This document shows, one piece after another, positions 44,177 through 54,048 of a stretch of 54,048 nucleotides of DNA. The stretch comes from Gamarada debralockiae (Eukaryota > Ascomycota > Leotiomycetes > Helotiales > Hyphodiscaceae). The stretch is from assembly GCA_002803225.1 (NCBI GenBank), contig NXFV01001893.1:1-54048 (forward strand), in the 5' to 3' direction. Below the pieces are notes generated by a model. That model did not search any database. It saw only the letters and a list, made by a program, of their open reading frames with translations, and was not told where the DNA came from. The position numbers and the translations under genes were made by a program. How positions within the stretch are numbered: position 1 is the stretch's first letter; the number at the start of each line of letters is the position of its first letter.

Positions 44177-45453
44177 CTATACTAATTTTATCCCTTCCAT
44201 AAGTTTAAGAAATGAAATATTTCCTGATGAATGACCTATCGCGATAGTTCTACCCCAAATAGCTACAAAAGTTGATCGGTAGTCCACTGGAAGCCAAAGA
44301 ATACTTATATCTTTTTCTGCTATCCACTCATTTGCTACAGATAAGCCATGCAATTTGCCATCGGACGAGATGATTAAGTCAGAGTGGACTAGGCTCCAAT
44401 GGCCCTCAAGCGTCTGTAGCGGCGTCCCAGAGCCGTACCGTCTTGTCGCTCGACCCGGACGCCACGAGCTGGCCATCTGGCGAGAAGGCTACTGACTGGA
44501 CCGAGTCTGAGTGGCCCTCGAGCGTCTGCAGCGGCACGCCTGTAGCGGCGTCCCAGAGCCGCACCGTCTCGTCGCTCGACCTGGACGCCACGAGCTGGCC
44601 GCCTGGCGAGAAGGCTACTGACCGGACCGAGTTCGAGTGGCATTTTGTGAAAGCCGCGTTGGAATAAAATTTCAGGTCTGCTCGTTAGAAGGATTCGTAG
44701 CTGGTGCGTCTTCAGCGACCCTGCCTTAGCCAAGAGATATAGGATAACCCGGATATCATCCTCATTATCACACTCATCAAGAGCATCGACGACAAGAATA
44801 TAAGTCTGACATAGTTCGCTCTCTAGATTCGAAAGTGGCCCGAGAATAAGCTGATGCCACTGCTCCGAAAGAGATAGACTCGCAATATCACTCCGCTTCG
44901 TAACGGCATCACAGATATACTGTCGAAGAGATGGCACATTGAAAGTGAGCTGCACGGCAAGACTTGTGAAGAATTTGCTGGCATGGCCCACATCTCCACC
45001 GCCCCTTGAAAGAAGAAGCTGGTCTCGAAGCGTTTCTGCTCATTGTATCTGATAGCGATAGTGCGTCCAATTGTCGACTTTCCTGTGCCGGCCAGGCCAT
45101 TTAGCCAAAGATGCACCGCTCATCTTGTCCATCAGCCCAGTTATGTATCTCTTGTAGAAGGTCGACGCGGGTATCAGGAAGGCAGGTAGATTCGTATTGA
45201 GCGTCGTACGAATTGAAGGGCGCATTCTTTGCGAACGGGAGGAGGCTGAGTGGGTCTTCCTGACCTGTAGTGTGTTAGTCTTTCGTGAGGCTATCTCAAC
45301 ATTTGTAAGGAACTCACTTATATGGTATGTGTCTCCAAGTTGGGCTCTTGCACCTTCATGAACTTGAGCATGCTGGTAGTGGGGCCATGCGGGGACAGAC
45401 GTCCCCCCGCTGTTCCCGGCTCGCCGTTGGAAAAGGCGATCATCCCTTGCCAA
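44177..45453 (-). pseudogene. NACHT-WD40 (HNWD-type) pseudogene 1
   Basis: A fungal NLR-like (STAND) protein of the het-d/het-e family; NACHT binds nucleotide and oligomerises, WD40 repeats sense ligand. Order on the minus strand: HEGARAQLGDTYH near 45340-45360; DPLSLLPFAKNAPFNSYDAQY; DGQDERCIF; P-loop NGLAGTGKST (45068-45099, intact glycines); GHASKFFTSLAVQL; the Walker B block LVVDALDECDNEDD; LLTSRPEI; then WD40 repeats; ending ILWLPVDYRSTFVAIWGR then IAIGHSSGNISFLKL at 44177. Between LLTSRPEI and the WD repeats most of the protein is missing (only two WD units remain), and the join is out of frame. Frameshifts also sit before the P-loop (about 45107: one T short) and just after FFFQ (about 45010). 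A 14-base deletion separates the last repeats. Upstream N-terminal domain is not clear. Confidence 0.85.
44400..44637 (-). repeat. Near-identical WD40 repeat units
   Basis: Unit 44512-44637 is 126 bases (42 codons: SVAFSPGGQLVAS, then TVRLWDAATGVPLQTLEGHS). Unit 44400-44511 is 112 bases and nearly identical except for 14 missing bases (CAGCGGCACGCCTG in plus orientation), which breaks the frame. High identity between units is the hallmark of HNWD repeats that evolve by unequal exchange. Confidence 0.85.
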
Positions 45454-45949
45454 GTAACAGGTGGGGAACTGCAGGGACCAGAGCAGTTGTCAGCAGTGGA
45501 GTGTATGGAGTATATAGTGTAGCGTTACCCAGCATTCCCTATAGCACGATCAATCTGCTCATCACTAGCATGGTCTGCGAGATCACATCTCCTGGCCTGT
45601 GCGCGATTTCCTTTGTTGAAGCCGCAGCGAGCTGAAGAACCCTGGTCTGGTCTCTCCCACCTGGCCAGGCCACTCCTATGATGATCTATCCCCCTCTTGC
45701 ATGCACTATAGTATGGAATAGAAGTTAACATTGAATAGAAGGGTAACAGCGAAGCAAACGGAAGATGACCTTGTTGTAGCACTGAGCGACTTCTGGACTG
45801 AAGAACTATCCTCCAAGTCCGTTTATCGTCGTCCTAGAGTAATCCCATTGAGAAGATATGGCTGGAATTCTTCAAGTCCACTCGACGCACAGTATAGTTC
45901 AAATCGTCCACCATTCATTTCCCATAATTGCTGCAAATAAGGCCAACGC
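45454..45949. other. Upstream part of HNWD-1, undefined
   Basis: Probably the degraded N-terminal region of pseudogene 1. A minus-strand frame (about 45525-45620) reads LADHASDEQIDRAIGNAG. No HET or other effector domain is recognisable. Confidence 0.35.
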
Positions 45950-47180
45950 TTAGTCCAAATGTGGCTGAAGAACCAACTTCTTCCCCCTCACTTCCCCCGC
46001 CTGAAGCCTGTCCAAAGATTCCTGTAGTTTCCCCAATCCCCCAACAACCTCCACATCCCCCAACTTCAAACTCCCACTTGTCAAGCCTCCCTCAAGATAC
46101 TCCCAGAACACCCATTTTACATACTCTTCATTCTCGGGCATCAGATAGTCATCCATGTATTGAACGAAGAAACCCTTCACTCCTGTCGGGAGAGCTACTC
46201 CAGGGCGGACTCCCATAGTTGTGAGGAATTCTCCACCTCCTTGGGCCTCCAAGATTTTGCCAATGACCACTTGGTCGGCTGCTGTTTCAGATGCACCGAA
46301 AATCGCTTTGTATGGGCCAAACGCGAGTAGTTCGTGGTATATTGTGGATGAATGGTAGTCCAAGACTTCTGCAGCTCCCACCGCCTTGAGATATTCTTTG
46401 CTGCTCTCGGAAGCTACTGCTACGACTTTGTATCCAGCCTGAAAATTAGCTAGCTTCTCTCAATTGAGAATTGGCTATCAGACACCTACTTGAGCAGCTA
46501 TTTGGATAGCATAAAATCCAATTGTGGATGAGCCACCCCAAATGAGAACCGTTTCATTCTTCGGTTGCGCGTCTCTTGATGGTCGCTCAAGGTTCAAGTG
46601 AAGTACCATTGCAGACATCGCAGCATAGATACTTGCAGCAGATGTCGCATTTTCGAAAGGGGTGTCTCCAATCTGGTCATGGTAAGCAGTTTTTCCTCTA
46701 CTTAGTGTGATGCTGGATGGGATGCATACGTGGGCAGTGAGCAATTCCGACGATAGCGTAAATCGCTGATGAGCACCAAATCGATGATCATTGCGAATTG
46801 CAAAGGCGCTGACACTCAAAACCCTATCACCCTTCTTGAATCGTGCAATTCCTGATCCAACTTTATATACGTATCCCGCGACATAGTCTGTTCACAAATG
46901 AGCGGTACTCATGCAATGAGCTACGAGCACTTCGTACTTCCCAGGATTGTTGGGTAATTCAACGATATTGGAATGATGCCCTTGGCCAACTTCCAATCTC
47001 CTGGATGAAGTGGGACAGCTCGATTCTGGTAATTGTTAAAATTTCTCGCGACTTTCCGAGGGTTGATAAACGCGCCTCAATTACAAGCTCCCCCGGCCCT
47101 GGCTCAGGTATATCAGCTGGTCCGGCCTGGAGTGCTGCGCCCTTGGAAGGAATCCACGCTGCCAAGTTTGTCATTTTCAA
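45950..47180 (-). CDS. Medium-chain dehydrogenase/reductase (zinc-less enoyl reductase / quinone oxidoreductase-like)
   Basis: NAD(P)H-dependent oxidoreductase of the MDR superfamily, of the toxD/trans-enoyl-reductase kind. Start Met at 47180 (MKMTNLAAWIPSKGAALQ). The later exons splice well: 46938-47025 (NRAVPLHPGDWKLAKGIIPI, then LNYPTILG), 46490-46887 (GYVYKVGSGIARFKKGDRVL, then NETVLIWGGSSTIGFYAIQIAAQ, a Rossmann motif) and 45950-46438 (AGYKVVAVASESSKEYLKAV to the stop). These introns are 50 and 51 bases. The junction of exon 1 (PGPGELVIEA) to NRAVPL is unclear: no GT donor in the right phase fits without losing three residues or needing a lesion. The gene may therefore carry one break, or use a donor I cannot place. 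It sits between two dead HNWD genes on the same strand. Substrate unknown. Confidence 0.75.
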
Positions 47181-47840
47181 ATTTATCTCGTCTTTTCGAA
47201 AATGAGCTTCAGAACGATACCAATACTTTATACAACCCGTCCATTTCAGACCCTACCTAACGAAACCAGATTTCAAACAATATCGAATACATTTCAAATG
47301 TGGGTCGCAGTTTGTAATCACGATTAGATTAAGTCAGCCTACCAGCCGCATTTCTCAGCGAAAAGCATAATGTCCCTGGGTAGCGAGAAACCCACTGTGC
47401 CGAGAAAAACGCTAGGTAACTTAAGCTTATTGAACGCAAAAATATGTTACCTCGACGACTCTATAGACATGTTATGCAAACCTGACGGAGAGTCAGATAT
47501 CTCACAAATTTGTCGATCTACGTCTTGGAGGGGGGGGACGTCTGGCCGGCCGCATCTATGATTCAACCACGTGATCTCGCATGCCACTTGCGACAAGTTG
47601 AACCCCGTAGATCACGGCTTGGATTACTGATTATTACTAAGAATGTAATTTATTTAAATCGAGTTCACTATATGAAGAATAATAGCTCTCTAACTAAGAA
47701 TTGCGTAAGGTGGCTAATGAGAATCCAATCAATATCACCTTCCCAGATTGACATCCGAGAGCGGCTGTCGAACACGCATATTTCGGTAGTCAAGTGATAA
47801 CCAAAGCAAATTCTCTGCGTTCCATGTAACCCATGGCCCG
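47181..47840. other. Intergenic region
   Basis: Promoter side of the MDR gene and 3' side of HNWD-2. A G run (GGAGGGGGGGAC) occurs at about 47527-47538. No gene is seen. Confidence 0.4.
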
Positions 47841-50792
47841 CTAATGCCTAAATCCTTCTCGGTCCCACTTACTACTTCCCCCCTGAGAAGAATCAGACAA
47901 AGTAGCGAGCCCAGTTCTATCTACCCTAATACGGCCGATGTTTGTAATAAGGCTTGAGTCTGTACTATCAAATGACAAACTCGAGATATAATTATTAACC
48001 CCGACCGTCTGCTGAAGGGAGCCAGTAGCCGCGTCCCAGACCTTGATGGTCATGTCATCTGACGCTGATACTAGCAGCGTCGAGTCGTGCGAGAAGGCTA
48101 CTGAGTTGACTGAACCGCTGTGGCCCTCGAGCGTCTGTAAAACGGCATTCCAACCCAGCTCTACCTCTGGCCGCTGTGAAATCCAATGTGGTATACAATT
48201 CTGGAAATTGTTTCGAACAATGCTTGTTTTTGGGGCAAAGATAAGCGCAGAAGAGTAAAGCTGACAAGTCAGCTATTAAGCGGTAGCTAAGGATAAAACG
48301 CTTTGCGTCGTAAAGGAAAATAGATAGTTCAGTGCTCTTTTTAGTCTAATTACTCTTGTTAGCAGATGTTCGGGCAAGTTAGAAAAACACCCTATAATCC
48401 GTATAGCGGGCTTACAAAAGCAATTGATTCTAAGGAAGTGATTGCATAAATCCCTTCAGAAATCTTCCCTATCCACCTAAGAGCTTTAAGCCAGTGAAGC
48501 AGATGCTCCTGCAGGAATTGATGTACTTCGTTATTATCGTGAAGCTGAGAACCACTCTTCTGGAGATGCCGAATCCAGTAGAGACATGCATATTGAAGCT
48601 CCGGTAGGAGACTGTACTTAACTCGACTACTCTCAATGTCGGTTACAAGTATACTAGGAGTATTCAGGCCACAGATATCTTGCTTTAAAGAAGTTGACAT
48701 GAGCTGTATACAGTTGTCAGCTAACGTCTGATGTGCTTATTTCTCGTCTACCCAGAAGTTTCGATCCTTACACCAGTCGTTGTTTAGAAGAAAGTCTTGA
48801 AATAAAGGGTGATGGAGATAGAGCAGGCGGTTCCCGTCCTTTGGAATGTCCAAGATTGCATGGAGGCTTTTCAGAGTTCGGTTTACTATTTGCTTCTTAG
48901 TATAGAGTAGCCTACTCAAAGATTAGACCGAGAGAGGAGAAGATAGTACGATAATACTTCCAAGGAAATATCTCAGCATGCTATAGAATCTTTGTCTCTC
49001 TTGTTCTATATAGCTTGGTTGAATGGAGTTTCGTAGAGTAGTAATATAGATCCCGTTAAGGTGTTCTTCTGGAGTAGCGGGGGTATCATTACTATCAAGA
49101 AGCAAACATAGTCTTTCCTCAGGAGATAGGCCTTCACGAATAAAGCGGCAGGCAGTTGCAGCCCAAATAAACAGGCCACTTGTAGTATTAACTAGACGTT
49201 GAATAGCTTCTGGACCTAGCCAGCCAAGCTCTTGTTCATCGTCCTGGCCGATAAGTCCTAGATAATATTCTAGGAAGAAAGAGATGTCGTGGTCAACAAT
49301 CGCCGGCGATATACTTTAGAGAATAAAATCTTGGCGCTCGGCATCTGGTATCTGAGTAAATCCATGCCGGACTGGAATCTCAGGTCTGCTCGTGAGAAAC
49401 ACTCGTAACCGGACTTTCCGTAATGATCGAGCTTTAGCTAAGAGTTGTAAAATAGTTAGGATATTATTATCACCATCACACTTATCAAGCGTATCAATGA
49501 CGAGAACGTACGAGGAACGACAATCATTGCCATCGAGCTTTGATAAGGGACGGAGGACGAGCTGGTCCCACTGGTCGCGGAGGGACTGGTTTACAATATC
49601 GCTATACTTAGTCACAGCAGCACAAATGTGCCAACGGAGAGGAGGTACACTACTCGCAAGCTGCATAGCAACGCTTGTAACAAACTTGCTAGCGTAGCTC
49701 ACGTCTCCGCCACCTCTTATAAAGAAAAAGCTAGCCCCAAGCTACTTCTTCCTAGAGTATCTGCGAGCGATCGTCCGGGCAATTGTCGACTTTCCCGTGC
49801 TAGTTAAGCTATTTAGCCAAAAGATGTACCGCTCATCTTGTCCATCAGCCCATGTATATATCTCGCGAAGAATATTGACTCGGGTGTTTTCGAGGCAAGT
49901 AGGTTCTTCTTGTCTCTAGTACAAATTGAAAGGCGCCTCGGTGGCGTATAGTAGGCGATCGAGCGGATTGCCTAATTATTATCTACTTGTCAGTATTCCG
50001 TCTTTATATCAGGTGCTTAATATGAATAAACGAACATTGAATACTTACTACCCTATGCGTTAAAAGACTTATCGATCGCTTCTTGAAGTCGGCGGAGTGC
50101 CTTCACTCTCCCCTCGCCGTAGAGAAGTGGCATAGAGATGTCGAAAATGCCCAGCAAGGAATAAGCCTTGTCTTCTCCACGCTTAGTCTCGCGGTTTTCT
50201 TCCCATGACATTCGCTCGTCGACGCTAAATTCAGAGAGAGAGGTGCCTCGAAGAGCGGAAACCGGAATCCCCGTTATCTTGTGCAGCTGCTCCTCCAACG
50301 ATTTTTTGTCACGGAGTCGTTTGCCATTCCAGCAGAAGAATTCAACCGACCGCGGCGCAATAAGTTCTTGAAGTGTCCAGCCTCGGGTAAACCATCTGCT
50401 TTCCAAAAAAGCCGCTTCCAAAGTCTCGGAGCTATTCCGATTGTTGGTATGGCTCGGAACATCTGTCAGATACGCATAGCATTTATCCGCATTGCGATAC
50501 CAGGTAAACATAGAGGTGATAGCCTCCTGAAGCTCGGCACTACTTGATTTGTCGATACAGCAAGTGTCCACCCAGAAGTGTTGTAGGCCATCGCGAGCAG
50601 CTTGCTGCCCGCAGAATCGGATCTTGTCATAACCAGCCTTGTCCTTGCCCGTACCATCTATCAGGTCTTTGAAGGTGACCTCCTCGGCATCCGCCCCCAT
50701 GTGTGTGAAAGTATGGCATAGCGGGGAATCTTGTCGCTGAAGTCCTTGGTCAGGCTGAACTTGCCACCGTTGTTGCATTCTAGAAGACGCAT
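47841..50792 (-). pseudogene. HET-NACHT-WD40 (HNWD) pseudogene 2, nonsense-ridden
   Basis: A full HNWD layout, like Podospora het-d/het-e/het-r incompatibility proteins. HET domain from 50792: MRLLECNNGGKFSLTKDF, PRYAILSHTWG, QHFWVDTCCIDKSS, WFTRGWTLQELIAPRSVEFF, KAYSLLGIFDISMPLLYGEG. An intron of about 70 bases follows near 50050. NACHT: TWADGQDERYIFWLNSLTST (P-loop 49784-49813), GGGDVSYASKF, YVLVIDTLDKCDGDNN, FLTSRPEI, then LGWLGPEAIQRLVNTTSGLF and HHPLFQDFLL. WD40: about one and a half repeats (SVNSVAFSHDSTLLVSASDD then IKVWDAATG) ending at 47841. Lesions: one G missing in a G run at about 50693, so HET is frameshifted right after HTWG. In NACHT at least five stops (after FNLY, RKK, DFIL, LSV, DEK) lie in one unbroken frame. 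The P-loop glycines are changed to Ser, as G-to-A mutation would produce. The WD tract is short. Confidence 0.88.
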
Positions 50793-51012
50793 TATTCGGC
50801 CATATTCGAGGGCCTTTAAAGGAAGAGGTTCTCGGTCAATATTCGTCGGGTATGGACGCAAAGTTACTCGTTGAGTTTGGAGTGGATCATAAGAGTGGGT
50901 CTGCGTCGAAAGGCTGCAGACATTCACCGTTGGCAGCCTCGCCTAGCCTGGACTTCCAACTCGACTTCGATGGGCTTTCTCCATAACTCCTCCATCAAAA
51001 CCCCGATCAACC

Positions 51013-51237
51013 TGTTGGCAGGTCTGTAGTACAGGTACGGTGATATCTGGTGAGACGTACGAGCTCCGAATTCGGTGGCCGAGAAGTCATCGGAGACTGA
51101 AGTACTAGATTCAAGCTGTAGATATAAGGGAAGGGTTGAACTTCATATGAAAGGGTAGAGATTTAGAATTGAAGCTTTTGAAGCCTATTTTGTACTAGCG
51201 CCTTATGCACCTCAGTATCAGGGTACTCATAACAACA
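51013..51237 (+). repeat. Solo LTR B
   Basis: Starts TGTTGGCAGGTCTG, ends CAGGGTACTCATAACAACA, and is flanked by a perfect 5-base duplication CAACC (51008-51012 and 51238-51242). A weak TATA-like GTAGATATAAGGG lies at about 51118-51130. Shares both ends with solo LTR A at 24733-25003 but is 46 bases shorter in the middle. It inserted upstream of HNWD-2's start. No internal element remains. Confidence 0.8.
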
Positions 51238-52434
51238 CAACCCACAACGGTAAAGGCAAACACATACGCATATGTCAAATCTCTCGACAACTTCTTAATG
51301 TAAATGATTCGCTGTTGATGGTTCATTCGATTTCAACGATTCTGTCTGTGGTAGAGCTCCGATCGAATTCGATCCAATTGAATCAACCACGATCCGAAAC
51401 CGTGCGAATCGAATCCTATAGTCATAAATTCGGACCGTATACGAATAGTATATTATTCGTAAAGTTCAACTAGTCTGCCGCAGCTCGCCAAAGCTCGCTG
51501 GAGGGGATTAGTCAGCAGGCAAGCTTGCTAAAGGCCTACAATGACCCTTGGTTTAGTACTCTTTCCTATTAATAATAAACATTACAATTATAGTCTATGT
51601 CTTCTTCTTCTTGCCTCTCTTCTGTCAAATCTTCTGGCTTGTGGCCTGTAAAATGGCCCTCCGGCTCTTTGTAGCTTTGCCTATAACCGGCTGCCTCTTG
51701 TTTCTGCTGCTGCTCACGGCCTGTAAAACGATCCTCCTAACTGGTATGCTCCTGATCTAGACCTTGCTCTAGCTCGTCGTGGCCCTACTCATAGCCTGTA
51801 AGAAAGCCCTTCTGGCTAGCTAGCTCTTTCTCGTACTCTTACTCTAATAATCGTCATAGGGGTAATATTCTTCTCTTTACGCTACTTGTCATCTGTGTGA
51901 AAGGCCTCATGCAGCTCCTCTTGCGGCTCCTGTAACAAGAGCCTAGATATAGGCTTTAAGGAGGTCTATCTTAGGTCTACGGAAGTAGCCACTTGGTCAG
52001 CTACTCTGTCAGCTACTTGGTTAGTTACTTAGTTAGCTCCCTATGGTATAAGTAAGGGTGCTAGCCCCTGCTTGAGAAAGGGCAAGCTTGAGTTTCGGAA
52101 ATCAAATCGTACGAATACTCAGTAATCCTATTATCAATACAACCACTACTTCTTCGTTTACTGAACTGCTACTTCTCTGATATACCGTGATCCCTCCTGT
52201 TGCTCCCCAGCTACCTGTAGCGGTTGCAGGTCCATGACCGCCGAATTCAGCGGATTTGGTCACTATGTCTCCTAACATTATAATGACTAGTGCCTCTCGG
52301 CCCATTTAGCAGCATTATCCTCTACTGCCTAGAGATGTTGCAAGTCATGGACTCTATCAGGTACTTGTGATCTGGATCTCCTACATCAAGATACTTCCTA
52401 TTCCTTTCAAACCTTCTAACCCCCATAATCGCAT
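51238..52434. other. Repetitive, decayed AT-rich region
   Basis: Contains the Ser/Glu-rich degenerate repeat ORF described separately at 51570-51850, direct short repeats such as GGTCAGCTACT / GTCAGCTACTTGGTTAGTTAC near 51998-52035, and no intact gene. Looks like mutated repeat DNA. Confidence 0.4.
51570..51850 (-). pseudogene. Decayed protein-repeat ORF
   Basis: Minus-strand translation has three degenerate units, each with an (F/L)TG core: KGFLTGYE, EDRFTGREQQQKQ and GHFTGHKPEDLTEERQ. It ends in an acidic tail (EEEDIDYNCNVYY) and stop near 51570. In-frame TAG codons follow GYE and HTS. It resembles the C-terminal part of a transposon-encoded protein, but I could not identify the family. 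Confidence 0.35.
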
Positions 52435-52879
52435 GTGGGCCATCCAGGTATCGTATTGCTAAAAGCGTTTTCGCAATGCTTTGTCCTCTTCGCTCATAAA
52501 CGACCAGATTCAGCTGTTGATGCAAATCTCATCAATCGAGTATCTCTTCTCGCGGTCGACCGTTCAGTAGCGAACAGACTCAAATGGACCATGGCTGCCG
52601 TATTGAGACTGATCAATATCGGCATCTTTATCATTTGGATACTAGCTCGGCTCCAGATCAGCGAGATGTTCATCCGTGTCAACAATATATGGGACAGGCT
52701 CGAGAAAGTCATCTTCGCCTTGATTGATAGTAGCTTGAATGCATACTTCATCTACCAGGTCAGAACCAAATTGATTGCAAACGGTCTTATAAAGTACATG
52801 CAGCTACGTGCAATTCCACCCTCCTGTATACCTCGTCAAGCTCAAAATTGAAATGAGCTATGCAGACCTTATCATTTAA
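52435..52879 (+). pseudogene. Fungal multi-pass membrane protein, internally deleted
   Basis: Reads LINRVSLLAVDRSVANRLKW, LRLINIGIFIIWILARLQIS, NNIWDRLEKVIFALIDSSLN and AYFIYQVRTKLIANGLIKY. This is part of an ascomycete multi-pass membrane family with helix-rich segments whose members normally continue through one more transmembrane segment. Here the next frame jumps directly to YVQFHPPVYLVKLKIEMSYA then DLII-stop at 52879. The missing piece, of the order of 30 residues in relatives, and the frame change mark a deletion. The N-terminal helices are also absent or degraded. Function of the family is unknown. Confidence 0.55.
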
Positions 52880-53340
52880 GATTATCAAGGCCGCCAACTA
52901 CAACGATCAGGTCCAAGGTTATGGCATGGAACCCAGCTCTTCAAGCTATCTCTCGTATAGGCTAAGGTCTAGAGGCCCTTCTCGTATTGCTGCCGAACCC
53001 AACTCTCGTGTACACACTCTCTTATTATCAAATCAGAAAGTGATGATGGAATCTCTTCGAATGGGCCAAAGGGGGTGTCGAGTGCTCTTGATGGAATGCA
53101 AAAGACTGTACCCAGGATCATGACGCCAAAGTGGTATGAAGATGAGGGAATTATGAGTGAAAGTTCTTCTACAAGACAATTAAATAGCTAGGCCCACAAT
53201 CGAGGAAATCTATATAGAGTAAATCTAGTGCTCCAAAAAAGTGGAAACAATGCTTTCGTAATGAATTACCTCGCCCAAAACCCAAGCGCAATGTCCTGGC
53301 GCCAGTCGCTTTCAGCCATTTCCATCGATTATCATTGGCG

Positions 53341-54048
53341 TTATGCGCCTCGCACTCTTCGCCAGTATTCCTCATTCATCCAGAGAAACCCTAATATTGT
53401 CGACACGAACTGCAACTCCTCTTGATTGATATCGAACTGCGCAAATGCGATTCCCTAAGCCTGTCGAATTCCCACAGCTGCATGAGCGATGCACAGAAGG
53501 TGAAGTCCAGAACGAAGCGCCGAGTGTCTTGAGCGGCGAGCACCTTCCTTGCGTACCTCTCAAGGCCAGCCATGTTTTAGACAGTGTATCGGCGGATGGG
53601 ATTACTCTTCAGCTCTCCAGGCACGAGAATGTGCGACCAGTGGTATTTGGAGTCTTCGCCCGCGGCTGGATCGTCCACGAAGCCGACGTTCAGCTTACGG
53701 TCCGCAGTTGAACCTTGTAATGGTTAGTTGAACTGCGCCAATGGCTTTCGTCAAGCGCTTGTGATCAACTCACATTGCTTTGCGCAAGTCTGTGAGCTGG
53801 CCGTTCAGTTGTGCGAGCCATCTCAAGACGGTTTTTCTCTTGCGACTTCAGGCCATCGGCGCCAGCCGCTCTCTTCGCGGTAAAGGGATTATCCCCTTCC
53901 TTACACTTGTTGAGAGCAGCTTTGGCTGTTGGCTTAAGATCTGTCACGTCTCCAAAGAATGCCTCATAGAAGCCAGGAACTCCTACGTAAGAGCTTGCGC
54001 CATTGCTCTGCGTACACCTATCCGAAACCCCACCACAACCACTTTTTC
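53341..54048 (-). pseudogene. FunK1-domain protein kinase fragment (runs off the window edge)
   Basis: FunK1 is a fungal protein-kinase-like family often expanded in Leotiomycetes. Minus strand: near the edge, GVPGFYEAFFGDVTDLKPTA and EGDNPFTAKRAAGADGLKSQ; after an apparent intron, KLNVGFVDDPAAGEDSKYHW then SHILVPGELKSNPIRRYTV. A stop follows, then GLERYARKVLAAQDTRRFVL, FCASLMQLWEFDRL, and in another frame FAQFDINQEELQFVSTILGF then LWMNEE. The stop after RYTV and the shift after EFDRL break the frame; relatives continue as TWLDLGRYAREVLAAQ and LGGIASAQFDIN. The intron phase also did not fit. The catalytic half, further C-terminal, is missing on this side, and the N-terminus lies beyond the window. 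Confidence 0.75.

Noticed and set aside
1..54048. Bacterial or viral origin of the window, operons, riboswitches
   Set aside because: Spliceosomal introns, eukaryotic TFIIH and proteasome genes and fungal-specific families throughout; no prokaryotic features seen.

Overview
The window is nuclear DNA of a filamentous ascomycete (Pezizomycotina). Genes carry short GT-AG introns of about 44-65 bases. The families present include a SAD-1/QDE-1-type RNA-dependent RNA polymerase, HET and HET-NACHT-WD40 (HNWD) proteins, a FunK1 kinase, CBM1 modules and a 2EXR protein. Transposon copies carry nonsense changes of the C-to-T type that repeat-induced point mutation (RIP) leaves. A leotiomycete is a reasonable guess from the gene style, but the sequence alone does not prove it.

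Layout. 1-5 kb: an apparently intact RNA-dependent RNA polymerase gene. 5.4-9.9 kb: a dynamin-like GTPase gene on the minus strand, split by a 1,980-base Fot/pogo-type element with TA target duplication and also carrying its own stop and frameshift. 9.9-14.5 kb: AT-rich intergenic DNA, a 2EXR gene, a broken Tc1 transposase and a tRNA-like Pol III promoter remnant. 14.5-16.8 kb: a secreted GH20 hexosaminidase gene. 18.2-19.5 kb: a decayed gene with CBM1 modules each on its own exon, followed by a 1,344-base Tc1 element with 38-base perfect inverted repeats. 21.6-22.7 kb: a vacuolar PQ-loop transporter gene. 23-28 kb: weak hypothetical genes, a solo LTR and a HET pseudogene.

28.4-42.5 kb is a compact core block without recognisable transposons: NADH pyrophosphatase (NPY1), a conserved hypothetical protein, the TFIIH helicase XPB (SSL2), a small CHY-type zinc protein, proteasome subunit alpha-4 (PRE6), a mitochondrial D-2-hydroxyglutarate/D-lactate dehydrogenase and a disordered hypothetical protein. 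Two divergent gene pairs share promoters of about 275 and 313 bases. One HET 3' fragment lies inside the block.

42.7-54 kb is a graveyard of accessory genes: two BTB halves in opposite orientation, two tandem HNWD pseudogenes flanking a medium-chain oxidoreductase, a second solo LTR related to the first, a decayed repetitive ORF, an internally deleted membrane-protein gene and a broken FunK1 kinase at the window edge. The HNWD pair, the HET fragments and FunK1 belong to families tied to fungal nonself recognition, so the right flank reads as a dead or dying recognition locus. Nothing points to a wholly new system. The most interesting features are the contrasting decay of the two HNWD copies, the exon-per-module CBM1 array, the doubly damaged dynamin gene and two micro-exons in core genes. 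All splice sites were assigned by eye.
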